From assembly GCA_019828545.1 (NCBI GenBank), contig JACVRA010000075.1:1-14859 (forward strand): DNA of 14,859 nt, given 5' to 3'. The notes under the pieces were generated by a model, which was not told the origin of the DNA, searched no databases, and was given only the letters and a program-made list of their open reading frames with translations. Below are positions 1 to 9,439 of this stretch, piece after piece. Source of the stretch: Paracamarosporium sp. OC-R06-R3. Lineage: Eukaryota > Ascomycota > Dothideomycetes > Pleosporales > Didymosphaeriaceae. Position numbers and translations under genes: made by a program. Position 1 is the first letter of the stretch. Every line of letters begins with the position of its first letter.

Positions 1-300
1 TCTACTACTATAAATAGTAACGTTTAAATTTACTTTTATTCTTAAGAGTCTATAAGCTTTATATTAAGGACTATAGTACTATATATTACTATTTAGGACC
101 TATTTACTACTTTTATAAGTAGATTATTTAAAGGCGTTACGTCTACCCCTAACTATTTAGTTTTTACTAAGGAGAGGAGGTTTAAGGTAGACGTAGAGTC
201 TACTAGGGCTTCTATAAACTCTTATTTAACTTTAGCCCTAAGGGTAAGCATCCCTTTTAGCTACTTATATAGCTAGTTAAACAACGAGTCTATTTTATAG
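1..300 (-). pseudogene. Aspartic protease start of element C pol, partial
   Basis: In the minus frame -1 to gag there is a retropepsin-like pattern. Ala-Leu-Val-Asp-Ser is followed by Thr-x-Thr-Leu-Asn-Leu-Leu-Ser (active-site aspartate at 198-200, motif 186-203), then a Lys-x-Lys-x-Leu-Gly segment and a hydrophobic strand pattern near the window edge. Gypsy-type proteases read Asp-Ser-Gly-Ala; here the Gly position is Thr (ACG), which a G-to-A change of GCG would give. This polyprotein would mature Gag and Pol. It carries several stops and runs off the left edge. The frame was chosen because it has far fewer stops than the gag frame over 1-250. Confidence 0.55.
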
Positions 301-1545
301 ACTTCTAGGACTTAATTAATATAATTTATAACTAAATTAATATAGATAGATAGGGCTACTATAAGTCCTTCTACTACTTATCTTTTTTTAATAGGTATAA
401 CTTTTCTTTATCTACCTTAGCGTCTTATAACCTAGGGGTGGCTACCTTATTAAGAGTAGGGTAGTCTAGGTAGATATATCCTACTTTATTATAATAATAG
501 TACGTTAGTATATTATTAGGCTTAGTAGGTTTTAATAGTGCTACCCTACTCCTTTTTAGACTATTACCCTACTTATTAGCCTTCTTTATTTACTTTTAGA
601 GTCTATTGCTCCCCCTAGTTTCTAACTTCTACTATTAGTTCTTAGGTAGTTGTCTTTAGGCTAGAGAAATAGTCTTTATTATAAATAATTTTTCCGTCCT
701 AAAAATAATTAAAGCTTAAAGCTTAATGTTAAATATTATTATTTTAAGTTCTAGTAGAATCGTCTATAGGCGTTGTTAGATATATAAAGAGAGGTACCTA
801 ATAAACTTTAACTTTTAACGTTTAACATTAATAACCTTTAACTCCTCTTAATAGCTCTAAAGATAGTCTAATAGGTTTAAAGGGGCCTAGTCTAGTCTCT
901 ATTAGCACCGTTTTAATTAATCGTACGCTAATTGGCGTCGTTCTTTGGGGGATTCCAACGCTTAAAGTATCTTTCCCTTTAGTGCCTCCTATGTCTCCTT
1001 CTAGGATGGATCTATTAATAATTGGGACTAGACCTTAGTCTTCTAGGCTATATAAAGGACGTTAAAGATAAACTATAAAATATAATTAACCTTTATTTAT
1101 TTACTAATAAAATACGTCTTTAAGGCTTAAAAGTAAAGTTTATAATTATTCTTCTACTAGTTAAAGTTACAATAATCCTTTTATATATACTTATAAGGCT
1201 ACTTTTATATTAGTGGCTATAGAGAGGGAGCCTTTATAGCTCCTTACTATTATATAGTATCCTATATAGACTTAAAGAGTACATTAGCGTTGCCTAACTT
1301 ATAGCGTTGCTAAATATTATTTATATACTATAGTTCTACAGCGTTTCTTTTATCTCTTAGCCATTTAAGGGCTATATTTAGATTACTAAACGTGCCGTCG
1401 TCTATTATATCTTAACTAATTATAGTCGTCGTTAGCTGGTCCTCTCTTAAGCCGTTAGGCACTAGTGGGCGTTAACTGGCGTAGGTTGTTGCTAGTTAAC
1501 GGAGAAGAGGAGGAGTTATTAAAGACAGAGTTAGTCGTACGTCTT
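290..1545 (-). pseudogene. gag: gag of element C, with CCHC zinc knuckle, RIP-inactivated
   Basis: Gag would form the virus-like particle and bind the element's RNA. One minus-strand frame runs about 415 codons without an indel, and most of its stops read as former Gln or Trp codons. Near the C-terminus, at 461-502, the spacing C-x2-C-x4-H-x4-C is kept although every Cys and His is now Tyr (TGC to TAC, CAT to TAT); a Gly sits before the His position and an Asp before the last Cys, as in retroviral knuckles. Upstream is a helical, charged Gln/Lys/Leu-rich region typical of capsid proteins. No start codon is visible. The protease follows in the -1 frame. Confidence is good for gag, lower for the exact limits. 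Confidence 0.68.
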
Positions 1546-1560
1546 TACTTACTAAATTAG

Positions 1561-1833
1561 TATTATCTACTAAGACTATAATATAAGAGTCTTGGGCGGC
1601 CTAGCCGTTTCTAGATTTAATCCGTTTAAAGTCTATAGAGGTAAGTTAGTCTAGACTGCTTACGTAAAAGTAAGAGCAATTTAAATATTAGGTTATAGGT
1701 AGTAGTAATATAGACTTAACTTAAAGAAATTAATAATAGATTATAGAATAGATAAATTACTAGCTAACTATTTTTATTAACTCTAGTATAATATAATCCC
1801 TTATTACCTAACGTATCCCATTAGGGCCTAACA
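1561..1833 (-). repeat. Probable 5' LTR of element C
   Basis: The minus-strand start TGTTAGGCCC at 1833 follows directly on the interrupted integrase of B. The 3' limit near 1561 (a RIPed CA end, now TA, before the gag frame opens) is a guess. Length would be about 273 bp. The matching 3' LTR and the second copy of the flanking five bases (ggccc at 1834-1838, plus strand) are outside the window, so neither boundary can be confirmed here. Confidence 0.45.
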
Positions 1834-1842
1834 GGCCCTAAT
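1820..1842. repeat. 23-bp palindrome at the C/B junction
   Basis: Perfect inverted repeat: attagggcct (1820-1829), spacer aac, aggccctaat (1833-1842). It spans the point where the LTR of C begins and the integrase of B ends, so half of it is LTR and half is target DNA. Confidence 0.85.
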
Positions 1843-4070
1843 ATCCCGTATAGAATAAAAATAGGTACTCTTTACCTACCTATATAACATTAGTTTTTAT
1901 AGTTTAAAGTATAATTATAGAGATACACTATAGTATAGATAATCTCTAGCTAAAGGTCCTATAGGAGATTAATATTAAGGCGTATAGTATAAGCCTTTTT
2001 CTTAATTAAACCCCCTAAGCGCTTAGCTCCTCTATTTTATACCTATATATTAAGTGCTAAGGGCTTAATTTTAATGCCTTTACTTATACACTAGCGTTTA
2101 ACGTCTGCCTTAATAGTAAAGATTTCATTATCTAACTTAATTACTTTAATAGTTACGTTAAACTATACTTTAGTAAATAGTATAAATTTATTTAGTACTT
2201 TAATAATTAATCTAATAGAGTAATTATCCTTAAAGTAAAAGTCTTATATATAGCTTAAGTATTAATTAGTAATAAATATTTAACTATACTTCTTATTAAA
2301 ACTATATACCTTATAGTTATAAAAGTTAATTATAATACGTTTACTAGGTTTCTTATTATTTAGTCTAGCTTTTTATTAGATCTACTATTTTAACTTTGCT
2401 CTACTATAGGCATTGCATTTAACTATAGGTATACCTTTAATATATACCCCCTTAGCTTACTATATAAAGTGTTTAAGTGTACTAGGTTTTAAATAACCTA
2501 AATGCTTATACTATACCTCTATATTAGCAATAGCTGACCTCTATTTTATATATAAGTTAATTTTATAAATGGTAAAACTAGTACTATTATTTATAGTACG
2601 TAATTAACTTATAGGTTTATATTTAATTACCTACTAGCTATATAGTTCTTAAAGCTCTACAATTACTATATTATTTATATATTTAATTATTATAGGCTTA
2701 ACTTTAGTATTCTACTATAGTCCTTAACGTCTAAGTAGACGGAACAATACTAGGTTATAAAATAAATTAAAGTAAAATACTATATTATTTAGTTTAATTA
2801 TATTATTGCTACGTAAGCTCCTTAGGCGTATATAGACGCTGCCATATCCTTATATTTATACTTATATATTTCTGGCCTATATAAAATTACCTGGCCTAGG
2901 TAGCTATAGTGCAACAAATTAATTAATGTCGTTAAAGATATAGTAAGTTATGCCTAAGTTAAAGATTATTAAGTAGTAGAGTAGATACGTATTTAGGTTA
3001 AATTACTTAATAGTATTAAAACTTATATTAATTACTATTAGACTTATACTATTATTAATAATACTAATTTAACAACCATCTAGTTACTTATTACCTACCT
3101 TAGTAAATAGAGTTGGTATAGGCGTATAGAATTATTTAATATAAGGTATTTATATTTATAATCTACTTTAACTATATATTAATACTTAAAATATACTATT
3201 ATATTTACGTTTAAGCTCTATTAGTTAACTAATAGCTGGCTTTAGTTTCTACTACTTAAGTATTAGTTTTAGATAAACGTAGTAGTAGTCCTTAAGGGTA
3301 TAGCCTTAAGTATATACTAGGTATATTATATTTAGCTTATTAGTTAATAGTTAAAAGGTCTCTTATATAATTACTTTCTTTTATTTTAGGTTAAGTCGTT
3401 TCTTAAATGGCGTATATTTAGTATAAGAGGTATTCCTATTATTACTTTAAGTAGATTTACTACTATTAGTAAGAAAGCTTCTATATAGGTTACTACTAAG
3501 TATATTTATAGTTATAAAGGCTACTTAGTATTTTCCTTTTATATTAAGATAGTTAGTTATTATATATTCTTGGAATTATTTTATTATCTCCTTTTTAGTT
3601 ATACTAGTGGTATATCTTCTACTATTTTAAAAGTTAGTAGCCTATATAGGTACTACTTTATTAATAGCTACTAGAAAGTCCTTTATAACTATATCTAATT
3701 AAGTTACTTTAGTAACTATATAAGTCTCTACTTCTATAGCTGCCTAATTATATTTAGCTAGCTAGGATTCTTATAAGGCAATACTTTTTATTTATTTAAG
3801 AGCTATAAGGTATCTATCTCTTGTACACTCCTTCTTATATTAATTATTAATGCTAATAGTAAGCTTAAGGCTTATAATCTATTTATAAGGTATTTTATTT
3901 AATAGGTAGTAGATATTCTATAGGTAACTTACTACTATTTATTAAATAAATATAATAATATACTAGAGGCTTGTTTACTCCCTTTTATATTTATATTAAT
4001 CGTTCTTATACTATTCTTAGAATAGCTTATAGTACTTTAGGTCCTCCTTAAAGGCCTTCTAACTAGCTAT
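1834..4070 (-). pseudogene. gag-pol: copia gag-pol polyprotein (gag, protease, integrase), RIP-inactivated, 3' end cut off
   Basis: A single minus frame of about 745 codons has no indel. Gag (about 3330-4070) matches fungal copia Gag in its layout of short Lys/Gln-rich helices, ending in a knuckle C-x2-C-x3-H-x4-C at 3285-3323 with Cys/His now Tyr. The protease motif at 2946-2960 reads Asn-Leu-Gly-Ile-Thr where Asp-Ser-Gly-Ala-Thr is expected. A GAG-pre-integrase WHxxLGH-like segment near 2500 is followed by Cys-Asn-Ala-Tyr at 2406-2417 (HHCC remnant). Integrase core: first Asp is Asn (2325-2327), second Asp is kept within Leu-Asp-Asn-Glu (2130-2132), and Glu is Lys (2022-2024), exactly 35 residues later, inside Gln-Asn-Arg-Gly-Ala-Lys-Arg. 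The frame ends at the LTR of C. Gln-to-stop changes dominate the damage. Confidence 0.85.
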
Positions 4071-4447
4071 TAATAGCTTAGACTATTGTATTAGTATGGT
4101 TACATTAGTTACTAACGTATATTTAGTAATAATAAATATCCTGTAGGCTACCAGCTTTATTATTAGTAGAGTAGTTAACTTAGAGTTAACTTTATCCTAT
4201 ATATTATAAGTAATATAGCAGTTCTATAGCTGCTTAAACTATATTATAAAGTTACTATAGTTATAAAGCGTTATTTCTTTACGTTAAGTAGTTATTTAGG
4301 CTACTATAATTACTTAGTATATTAACTAAGGTACTAAGACTCTTAATTATTAGATTTATATAGTAAAATTAATAGATCTTAGTAAACTAGTAAAAAAATA
4401 GATTTATTAATTATATATTAATACTCTATTAGCTATTATTTAGTTTC
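4071..4447 (-). other. Leader between B's LTR and gag
   Basis: About 375 bases with no recognised gene. By position it should be the primer-binding site, 5' untranslated leader and possibly the first Gag codons of B. No primer-binding site could be recognised, which is not surprising if its TGG was RIPed. A 10-bp inverted repeat (4459-4468 with 4479-4488, loop 10) lies just outside, in the presumed LTR. Confidence 0.4.
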
Positions 4448-4559
4448 TGTTAACTATTCCTTACTTAAGGGCTAGGTATTAAGTAAGGGAGGCTAGTATT
4501 GTGCCGACTACTAGCCTAACGCCCTTATATCTAATAACTATTATTAATAGTATAAAACA
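4448..4559 (-). repeat. Tentative 5' LTR of copia element B
   Basis: Minus strand from 4559: the sequence begins TGTTTTATAC and a matching AACA end lies at 4448-4451, giving 112 bp with TGTT...AACA ends. The 5' boundary is supported by the gypsy A frame resuming at 4561; the 3' boundary is a guess. This stretch keeps several TG, CA and CG pairs (gtgccgacta at 4501-4510), unlike its surroundings. Confidence 0.42.
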
Positions 4560-4560
4560 T

Positions 4561-6867
4561 TGCAATACTTAATAGGAGCCCTTATATTTAATAAATACTA
4601 GCCTAAAGGTAAATTCTAACAAGATTAAAGTACTATATAATTAAAAAAAATTAATTATAATTATTAAAGTAAAGTTATTCTTAGGCTTTACTAGATTTTA
4701 TTAATAGTTTATATAGGGCTTTTTATATATTACTAGGCTACTAAATACCTTATAAAGCTCTTAGGTGCCATTTATATAAAATTTAAATTATAATAGAGTA
4801 TTTAATTATATTAAGGATATACTATTAGCTATTTTAATACTTTATTATTTTAATCTAGAGCTACCTACTAGAATAGAGACTAATATATCTAATAAAGTAA
4901 TTATAAATATTCTATTATAAAAATACTTTAATAGTTAAACCTATTTAATTACTTTCTATAGTTAAGTACTATTAGGCTTAAAGTTAAACTAAGAGATTTA
5001 TAATAAGGAGTTATTTACTATTATTATAGTCTTTATTAAATAGTATATTAAACTAACTTTTACTTAGGCTACTATATAAGTATATTTTAATTATTAATTA
5101 CTAGAGTATTTTATAACTATTAAGATGCTTAATATTAGGTAAGTCTATTAGTTAGAGCTACTAGCTCTATTTAACTTTTAAATCTAATATACCCTAGGCA
5201 AGAGTAATACTTAAGTAAATATCTTAAGCTAATAAAAGTAGAACTTAATAAACTTTAAGGTAGTTTAAAATAATACCTAATCTTACGTCTTCTTTAGTCT
5301 ATATAAATTAAATGGCCAAATTAATTCTAATTTAGCTTTAAGATATATAGCTTAATTAATAGCTTAAGTTAAAGTATTTACCTTATTAATTAATTAAGAC
5401 TTTATAAGCCTAGATTTCTTAGAACTAATTAAAGCTCTATTATAGATAAATTAAGCTGGCTTTTAAAAAGAATAGAATAGCCTACTTAATAAGTATTAAA
5501 TTAAAAATAAATTACTACTATATAATAGTTAACTTTATATTTAGCCTAATTTAATACTATATATATACCTTATTTATAAAACTTATAATTAGAAGTTTTC
5601 TACTTATTCTGGCTATACTAAGATTTATTAACTACTAGCCTAATAATACTATTAGAAAGGAATAGAGGCTACCTATAAGTAATATATATATAATTATATT
5701 TTATATAGGTATATTTATCTTTAGTAGACTTAGTTAACTAGCCTACTATATCCCCTACCTATTTTTAATTAGCCTATATAGTACCTCTATATAGATTTTA
5801 AGGAATTTCTAAAGGATAAAGCTAATTATAATTAGATTATAGTTATTATTAATAGACTATTAAAATATATAGTATTTATCTTATACTATAAGAATATAAA
5901 CGCCTATAGTATAGCTAAACTATTTATATAGTAGATTTATTAATTTAGCTATATTTTAAAGACTATTATCTTAAATTATAGCCTATAGTTTATTTTAACG
6001 TTTTAGTTTAAGTTCTATAGGATATTAGGTATTAAAGTTAAGCTATTAACTACCTATTATAAAGAAACTAATAGCTAAATAGAAATTATAAATAAGTATA
6101 TTAATTAATACTTTTAGCCTTTTATATTTTATTATTAAAATAACTAGAGCTTACTACTACTATTAATTAATAAAGTTTAAATAATACTACTTTATTTAAC
6201 TATTAGTATATTTCTATATAAGATCTTATATAGCTTTAAGCTATAGTAGAGCTAAGATTAGACTAGTCTATTATTAACCTAACTAAATAATTAAATAAAC
6301 GTTTAAGAGGCTTAAAAGCTAGTCTAGTATATATATACTACTTAATAGTTAACTAAGAATAATATATAAAGAGCTTAAGACTAAATATAAGTAATAATTA
6401 ATTAATACTATAAATAAATTAACTAAAGTATTAGTAATATAGTATATCTTAATACTTAAAATCTAACTATATTACGGCCTAGTTAAAAGCTATTAGATAA
6501 ATAAGAAGGCCTATTTAAGGTACTTAAATAGATAGGCTATACCTATTAATTATAGCTACTCTAAAGTTTTAAAATATATAATATATTTACTTTAAATTTA
6601 CTTTATAAAGATTTATAAGATTTATTACTAAGATAAGAAGCACTTAAGCCACTAGTAATACCTATTAATGGTATAGAAAAATAGAAAGTAGAAGAAATCT
6701 TAACTAATAAACTTATATATAAAATACTAAAATATTAAGTGAAGTAGCTAAAATATAATTTAAATTTTATATAGTATTTAGCCTTAAACTTTATAGGAGC
6801 TTTTTATAAGCTTAAAAGCTTCTATAATAGATATCTAAATAAGCCAGGTCCTTTAGTAGCTTTAAAT
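4561..6867 (+). pseudogene. pol: gypsy A pol, C-terminal part: RT end, RNase H, integrase, chromodomain
   Basis: One plus frame of about 770 codons without an indel. RT thumb/connection: a Phe-Leu-Gly-Phe-Thr-Arg-Phe-Tyr segment at about 4678-4701. RNase H (about 4831-5240): Glu-Thr-Asn-Ile-Ser for the catalytic Thr-Asp-Ala-Ser (Asn at 4882), then an Asn-Lys-Glu-Leu segment and a terminal Gly-Lys-Ser-Asn. Integrase: zinc-binding Ser-Gly-His(Tyr)-Thr-Lys near 5608, first Asp kept in Ile-Asp-Phe (5794-5796), second Asp replaced by Asn (5974-5976), Glu kept (6082-6084) with exactly 35 residues between. Chromodomain at about 6676-6840: Val-Glu-Glu-Ile-Leu start, a Tyr-Gln-Val-Lys-Trp-like strand and a Lys-Pro-Gly-Pro end. 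Stops read as Gln or Trp. The natural stop is uncertain. Confidence 0.85.
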
Positions 6868-7533
6868 AGATAAATTTATAACTAAAAATATAGTATTAAG
6901 TAGCCAGCTAGCCTACATAGCTCTAATAAGTATAAATAAGGGACTATCTATAGAGTTTAAGTAAAGAGAAGTATAATAAGGCTTAAGCTTAATCCTATTA
7001 ATCTTATTAAGCTCTAAAGTAGATTTAATGTTAAGCTAATATATATATAATTATTAGGGGCTTAAATAATTAGAATCTTAGTAATATAGATTAAGTCTAC
7101 CTATATAGTTAGCTTTTAGCTCCTAGTAGATTTAATAGCTTTTTAGTATCCTTTTATACTAGACCTATAAGGTATTTAATTTATTCTAGGTTATCTTTTA
7201 ATTATATACTCTTATATACCTTTGCCTAGAGCTATACTAAGTTTAGAGCTTTAAGTAACTTTATACTAATATACTACCTTACTTATATTATTAATCTTAT
7301 TATTTAGGATATTATTTAGTACCTTAAACTTTTAACTTTAAATAAAATAGATATTACTAAAACCTTATAAAGGTATTATATTAATAATATTAAAATAAGG
7401 GTATTAGTACTAAACTTTTTTTATAAGGTTAATAGAATTATTATAACTATTTATTACTTATTAACTTAAGGTAGCTCTATATTATCTATATTATAATTAA
7501 TTAATTATTATAACGTTTTAAGCGTTTTATTCT

Positions 7534-7544
7534 TATATAAAAGG
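7534..7544 (+). promoter_or_regulatory. TATA-box-like site in the presumed LTR of A
   Basis: tatataaaagg is a good TATA-box match at a plausible U3/R position near the end of the presumed 3' LTR. In sequence this AT-rich such matches occur by chance, so it is only a candidate. Confidence 0.25.
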
Positions 7545-7601
7545 ATAAGGAGCTAAAGAAGCATCTCTCTATTATATAAAATATAAAAATATAATAAAAC
7601 T

Positions 7602-7629
7602 TTATATATAATATATATATATATATATA
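7602..7629. repeat. TA-rich dinucleotide tract
   Basis: Nearly pure (TA)n for about 28 bp, interrupted once by aa. It lies close to where the LTR of A should end and the hAT sequence begins. RIP of a former (CA)n or (TG)n tract, or plain TA expansion, would both give this. Confidence 0.8.
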
Positions 7630-7639
7630 ATTTATCTAA

Positions 7640-8870
7640 GGAATTATATTAATAAATAGCTTTAAACTAAAATTATACTAAAGATAAGTTTAAATACTTA
7701 TATAAAGAGTAGTAAAGTTTTTAAGGTAGATTTTTATAATTTAAAATAACTTTAATTATTAATTATTAAATAGCATTATCTTAAGCTTCTTATAAAGATA
7801 TTAAAGAACTTTAAGGATACAACTACCTTTTTAAGTTAAAATAAAAGGCCTTAGATTTTATATATTTAGCTTATATATAACCGCCTTTTTAACTTCCTTA
7901 ATAAGATAATAGAAGACTTAAGTAAAGATTAAAATAATAAAAAAGTTATAAATTAGCCTAATATTATAAAATTAATAGCTAAAAGGGGTCAAGTAAAGCT
8001 ATTTAAATATTACGTAAAAATAAAAGATAAATATAAATACCTATTTAACTATATAACTATACTAAATTTAACTTAAAAGCTTATAATATATAAGGTATAT
8101 TATTATAGCTATTTATTATAAAGACTTTTTAACTATATATATAAGATAAGACCTAAGAGGTTTAAAATAAGTATATATACTATAAGGAGTTTCTTTAGTA
8201 TCTAAACTACTATAACTCTTTTAAAGAAAGGAATATTACTCTAATTTTAATAATCTACTTTAAAAGGATATAGACTAGTAAATAGTTTTATAAGCTATAA
8301 TAGTAATTATTAAGTAATCTATCTTAATACTCTATTTTTACTTTACTTAAGGCTAAAGAAGACTACTTAAGGGCTACTTATTAAAAAGGTAAATTATACC
8401 TTAGTACTTTCTATATAAGATAAAGCAAAGACTTTAATTTTCTTTAATAATAAAAAGATAATAAAGAAGTTTATTTATAGCTTACTTAAGTTACTAAAGA
8501 TATTTTAGCAATACTAATTACTAAAGTTAATATAAAATAGGTTTTTAATATAGCTAAAGATATTATTAGTAATTAAAGATATAACCTTTTTATAAGTATA
8601 ATTTAATAGCTTTTAATACTTAAATATACAATTACTTAAAAGACGGATAATACTTATATAACTTAAGAAGTTAAAATTAAGAATAGTAAGAATAGTAGTT
8701 AAGTTAATAACTTATTTAAACTTTTAAGTAATATATTAAAACTTAAGTTATTAGTATCCTTAGAAGAAGAGGAAGAGGAAGAGGAAGAGAAAGAGAAAAA
8801 AAAAAAGACTCTTAAGTATAGTCTTATATAAAGTAGGCCTATATAAAATAGATTTAAAGAAAAAATAGTC
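7640..8870 (+). pseudogene. hAT-family transposase, C-terminal half, RIP-inactivated
   Basis: hAT transposases cut and paste DNA through an RNase H-like fold interrupted by a helical domain and dimerise through a C-terminal segment. At 7681-8062 one frame shows hAT features: Ile-Leu-Lys-x-Phe-Lys-Asp-x-Thr, then a Lys-Tyr-Tyr-x-Lys-x-Lys-Asp segment before a Leu-x-x-Lys-Leu stretch where hAT proteins have LDPRxKL. About 8400-8650, in another frame, carries the dimerisation domain: Lys-Asp-Ile-Leu-Ala-Ile, then Val-Phe-Asn-Ile-Ala-Lys-Asp-Ile-Ile-Ser-Asn (family ERxFSxA...) and a Leu-Ile-Leu-Lys-Tyr helix. An acidic run (9 Glu, then Lys) follows at 8763-8812, as in fungal hAT tails. The frame changes between about 8078 and 8130. 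The BED zinc finger and N-terminal half are absent, probably displaced by A. Confidence 0.72.
8762..8807 (+). repeat. 46-base purine-only tract (GAAGAGG repeats, then A11)
   Basis: Every base from 8762 to 8807 is A or G on the plus strand, mostly gaagag units. In the hAT frame it encodes the acidic Glu/Lys tail. It contains no CpA or TpG on either strand and so is a poor RIP target, which explains its relatively high G content here. Confidence 0.85.
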
Positions 8871-9195
8871 TAACTACTATTATAAAAGTATTAAAGGCCT
8901 AGGTACTACTTAGAGTAGCTACCGCTATAATAAATAACTATAATAAATATATATACTTAATAAAAATTATTTTAGTATCTTAAATAAATCTATTTTAGTC
9001 TAATAGTTATTTTAATAACTCTATTTTAGCTACTTCTCTCTATAAAATAAAAATACTCCTAAAATATATATATCTTTTTATAAAAGGTCTTTTATTTAAG
9101 TTATAAAATAAATAATACTTTTACTATTTATATAATTATTAACTATAGTACTTTATATAACCTAGGTAGGTATATCTACTCTACCTTTATTTAAG

Positions 9196-9318
9196 CTTTA
9201 ACTACCTCTACTTTATCCCTACTTAATACTTTAATTATTTATATTTTATTTCTATTTAATACTTTAACTATCTCTATTTTACCTTTACCTATACTTAAAT
9301 TACCCCTATTCTACCTAC
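9196..9318. repeat. Minisatellite, 33-bp unit, about 3.7 copies
   Basis: Units start at 9196, 9229, 9262 and 9294, each opening CTTTAA(C/T)TA or a close variant and ending around TTAATA/CCTATA; lengths are 33, 33, 32 and a partial. The first three differ mostly by C/T changes, so unit 2 looks like a fully C-to-T version of unit 1. The plus strand is pyrimidine-rich. Confidence 0.8.
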
Positions 9319-9335
9319 TACTTACTAGTAGGTAG
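9311..9335. repeat. Perfect 10-bp inverted repeat
   Basis: ctacctacta (9311-9320), spacer cttac, tagtaggtag (9326-9335), directly after the last minisatellite unit. It could fold as a hairpin; no function can be assigned. Confidence 0.85.
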
Positions 9336-9439
9336 GTCTACCTATTTACTAGCCTATAACTATAAGATTAGTATAAACGTTAATAAAATCTTAATAATAA
9401 ATATATATATAATTAATAATACTACTAAATAAATATAAT

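Larger units (their letters stand above)
1..1833 (-). mobile_element. Element C: 5' part of an LTR retrotransposon (probably Ty3/gypsy), inserted in copia element B
   Basis: Read on the minus strand, this holds an LTR start (TGTTAGGCCC at 1833 downward), a gag frame with a CCHC knuckle, and an aspartic protease in another frame. RT, RNase H and integrase would lie left of the window. The left edge of B's integrase frame stops exactly where this LTR begins, so C is an insertion in B. It keeps more CpG and G+C than the rest of the window, suggesting it is younger or less heavily RIPed. The family assignment (gypsy rather than another LTR class) rests only on gag/protease style and the -1 frame relation, so it is tentative; the presence of an LTR element is well supported. 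Confidence 0.72.
1834..4559 (-). mobile_element. Element B: Ty1/copia retrotransposon, 5' part (LTR, gag, protease, integrase)
   Basis: On the minus strand the order is LTR-like end, gag, zinc knuckle, protease, GAG-pre-integrase and integrase core. Integrase upstream of RT defines the copia (Pseudoviridae) order. Its RT/RNase H half is missing because element C interrupts it at 1833/1834; that half should lie beyond the left edge. Its right end at 4559/4560 abuts the reverse transcriptase of gypsy A, which resumes on the plus strand, so B is itself an insertion in A. The five bases right of the junction are ttgca (4560-4564); the other target-site copy is off-window. Confidence 0.85.
4560..7635 (+). 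mobile_element. Element A: 3' half of a Ty3/gypsy chromovirus
   Basis: Plus-strand order: end of RT, RNase H, zinc-binding and core integrase, chromodomain, then an LTR-like 3' region. Integrase after RNase H is the gypsy order and the chromodomain marks a chromovirus. Its front (gag, protease, most of RT) is missing here because copia B sits at 4559/4560. The right boundary is not resolved; a TA-repeat at 7602-7629 and the first hAT codons near 7640 bracket it. Confidence 0.82.
6868..7635 (+). repeat. 3' untranslated/LTR region of gypsy A, boundaries unresolved
   Basis: No coding frame is recognised in this roughly 770-base stretch. It should contain the polypurine tract and 3' LTR of A. 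A possible LTR start is TGTTAAGC at 7029, but no convincing polypurine tract precedes it. A TATA-like box is at 7534-7544, followed by a short, less AT-rich transcript-start-like stretch (agcatctctct near 7560). The 5' LTR that would settle the limits is outside the window. Confidence 0.4.
8871..9439. other. Non-coding spacer between hAT remnant and gypsy D
   Basis: About 570 bases with no recognised protein in any frame. By position it should include the 3' end of the hAT element and the 5' LTR and leader of D, but I could match neither a terminal inverted repeat nor an LTR to the one at 14485. It holds a 33-bp minisatellite and a perfect 10-bp inverted repeat, listed separately. Confidence 0.6.

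Noticed and set aside
3000..4450. A long plus-strand frame with relatively few stops
   Set aside because: The minus strand over the same span gives a clear copia gag-protease frame with knuckle spacing and Gln-to-stop pattern; the plus frame matches nothing and is a shadow.
4459..4488. Inverted repeat ccttacttaa/ttaagtaagg as a transcription terminator
   Set aside because: Setting is a eukaryotic LTR; a short perfect repeat in a low-complexity AT-rich region is not evidence of termination.
7602..7629. TA tract as a replication origin or centromere element
   Set aside because: A 28-bp TA repeat in an AT-rich RIPed region has no further support.
8080..8760. A continuation of the first hAT frame through this stretch
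   Set aside because: That frame loses family resemblance after about 8078, whereas the other plus frame carries the dimerisation domain and acidic tail.
9196..9318. CRISPR-like array
   Set aside because: Units are adjacent without unique spacers, and the window is fungal transposon debris.
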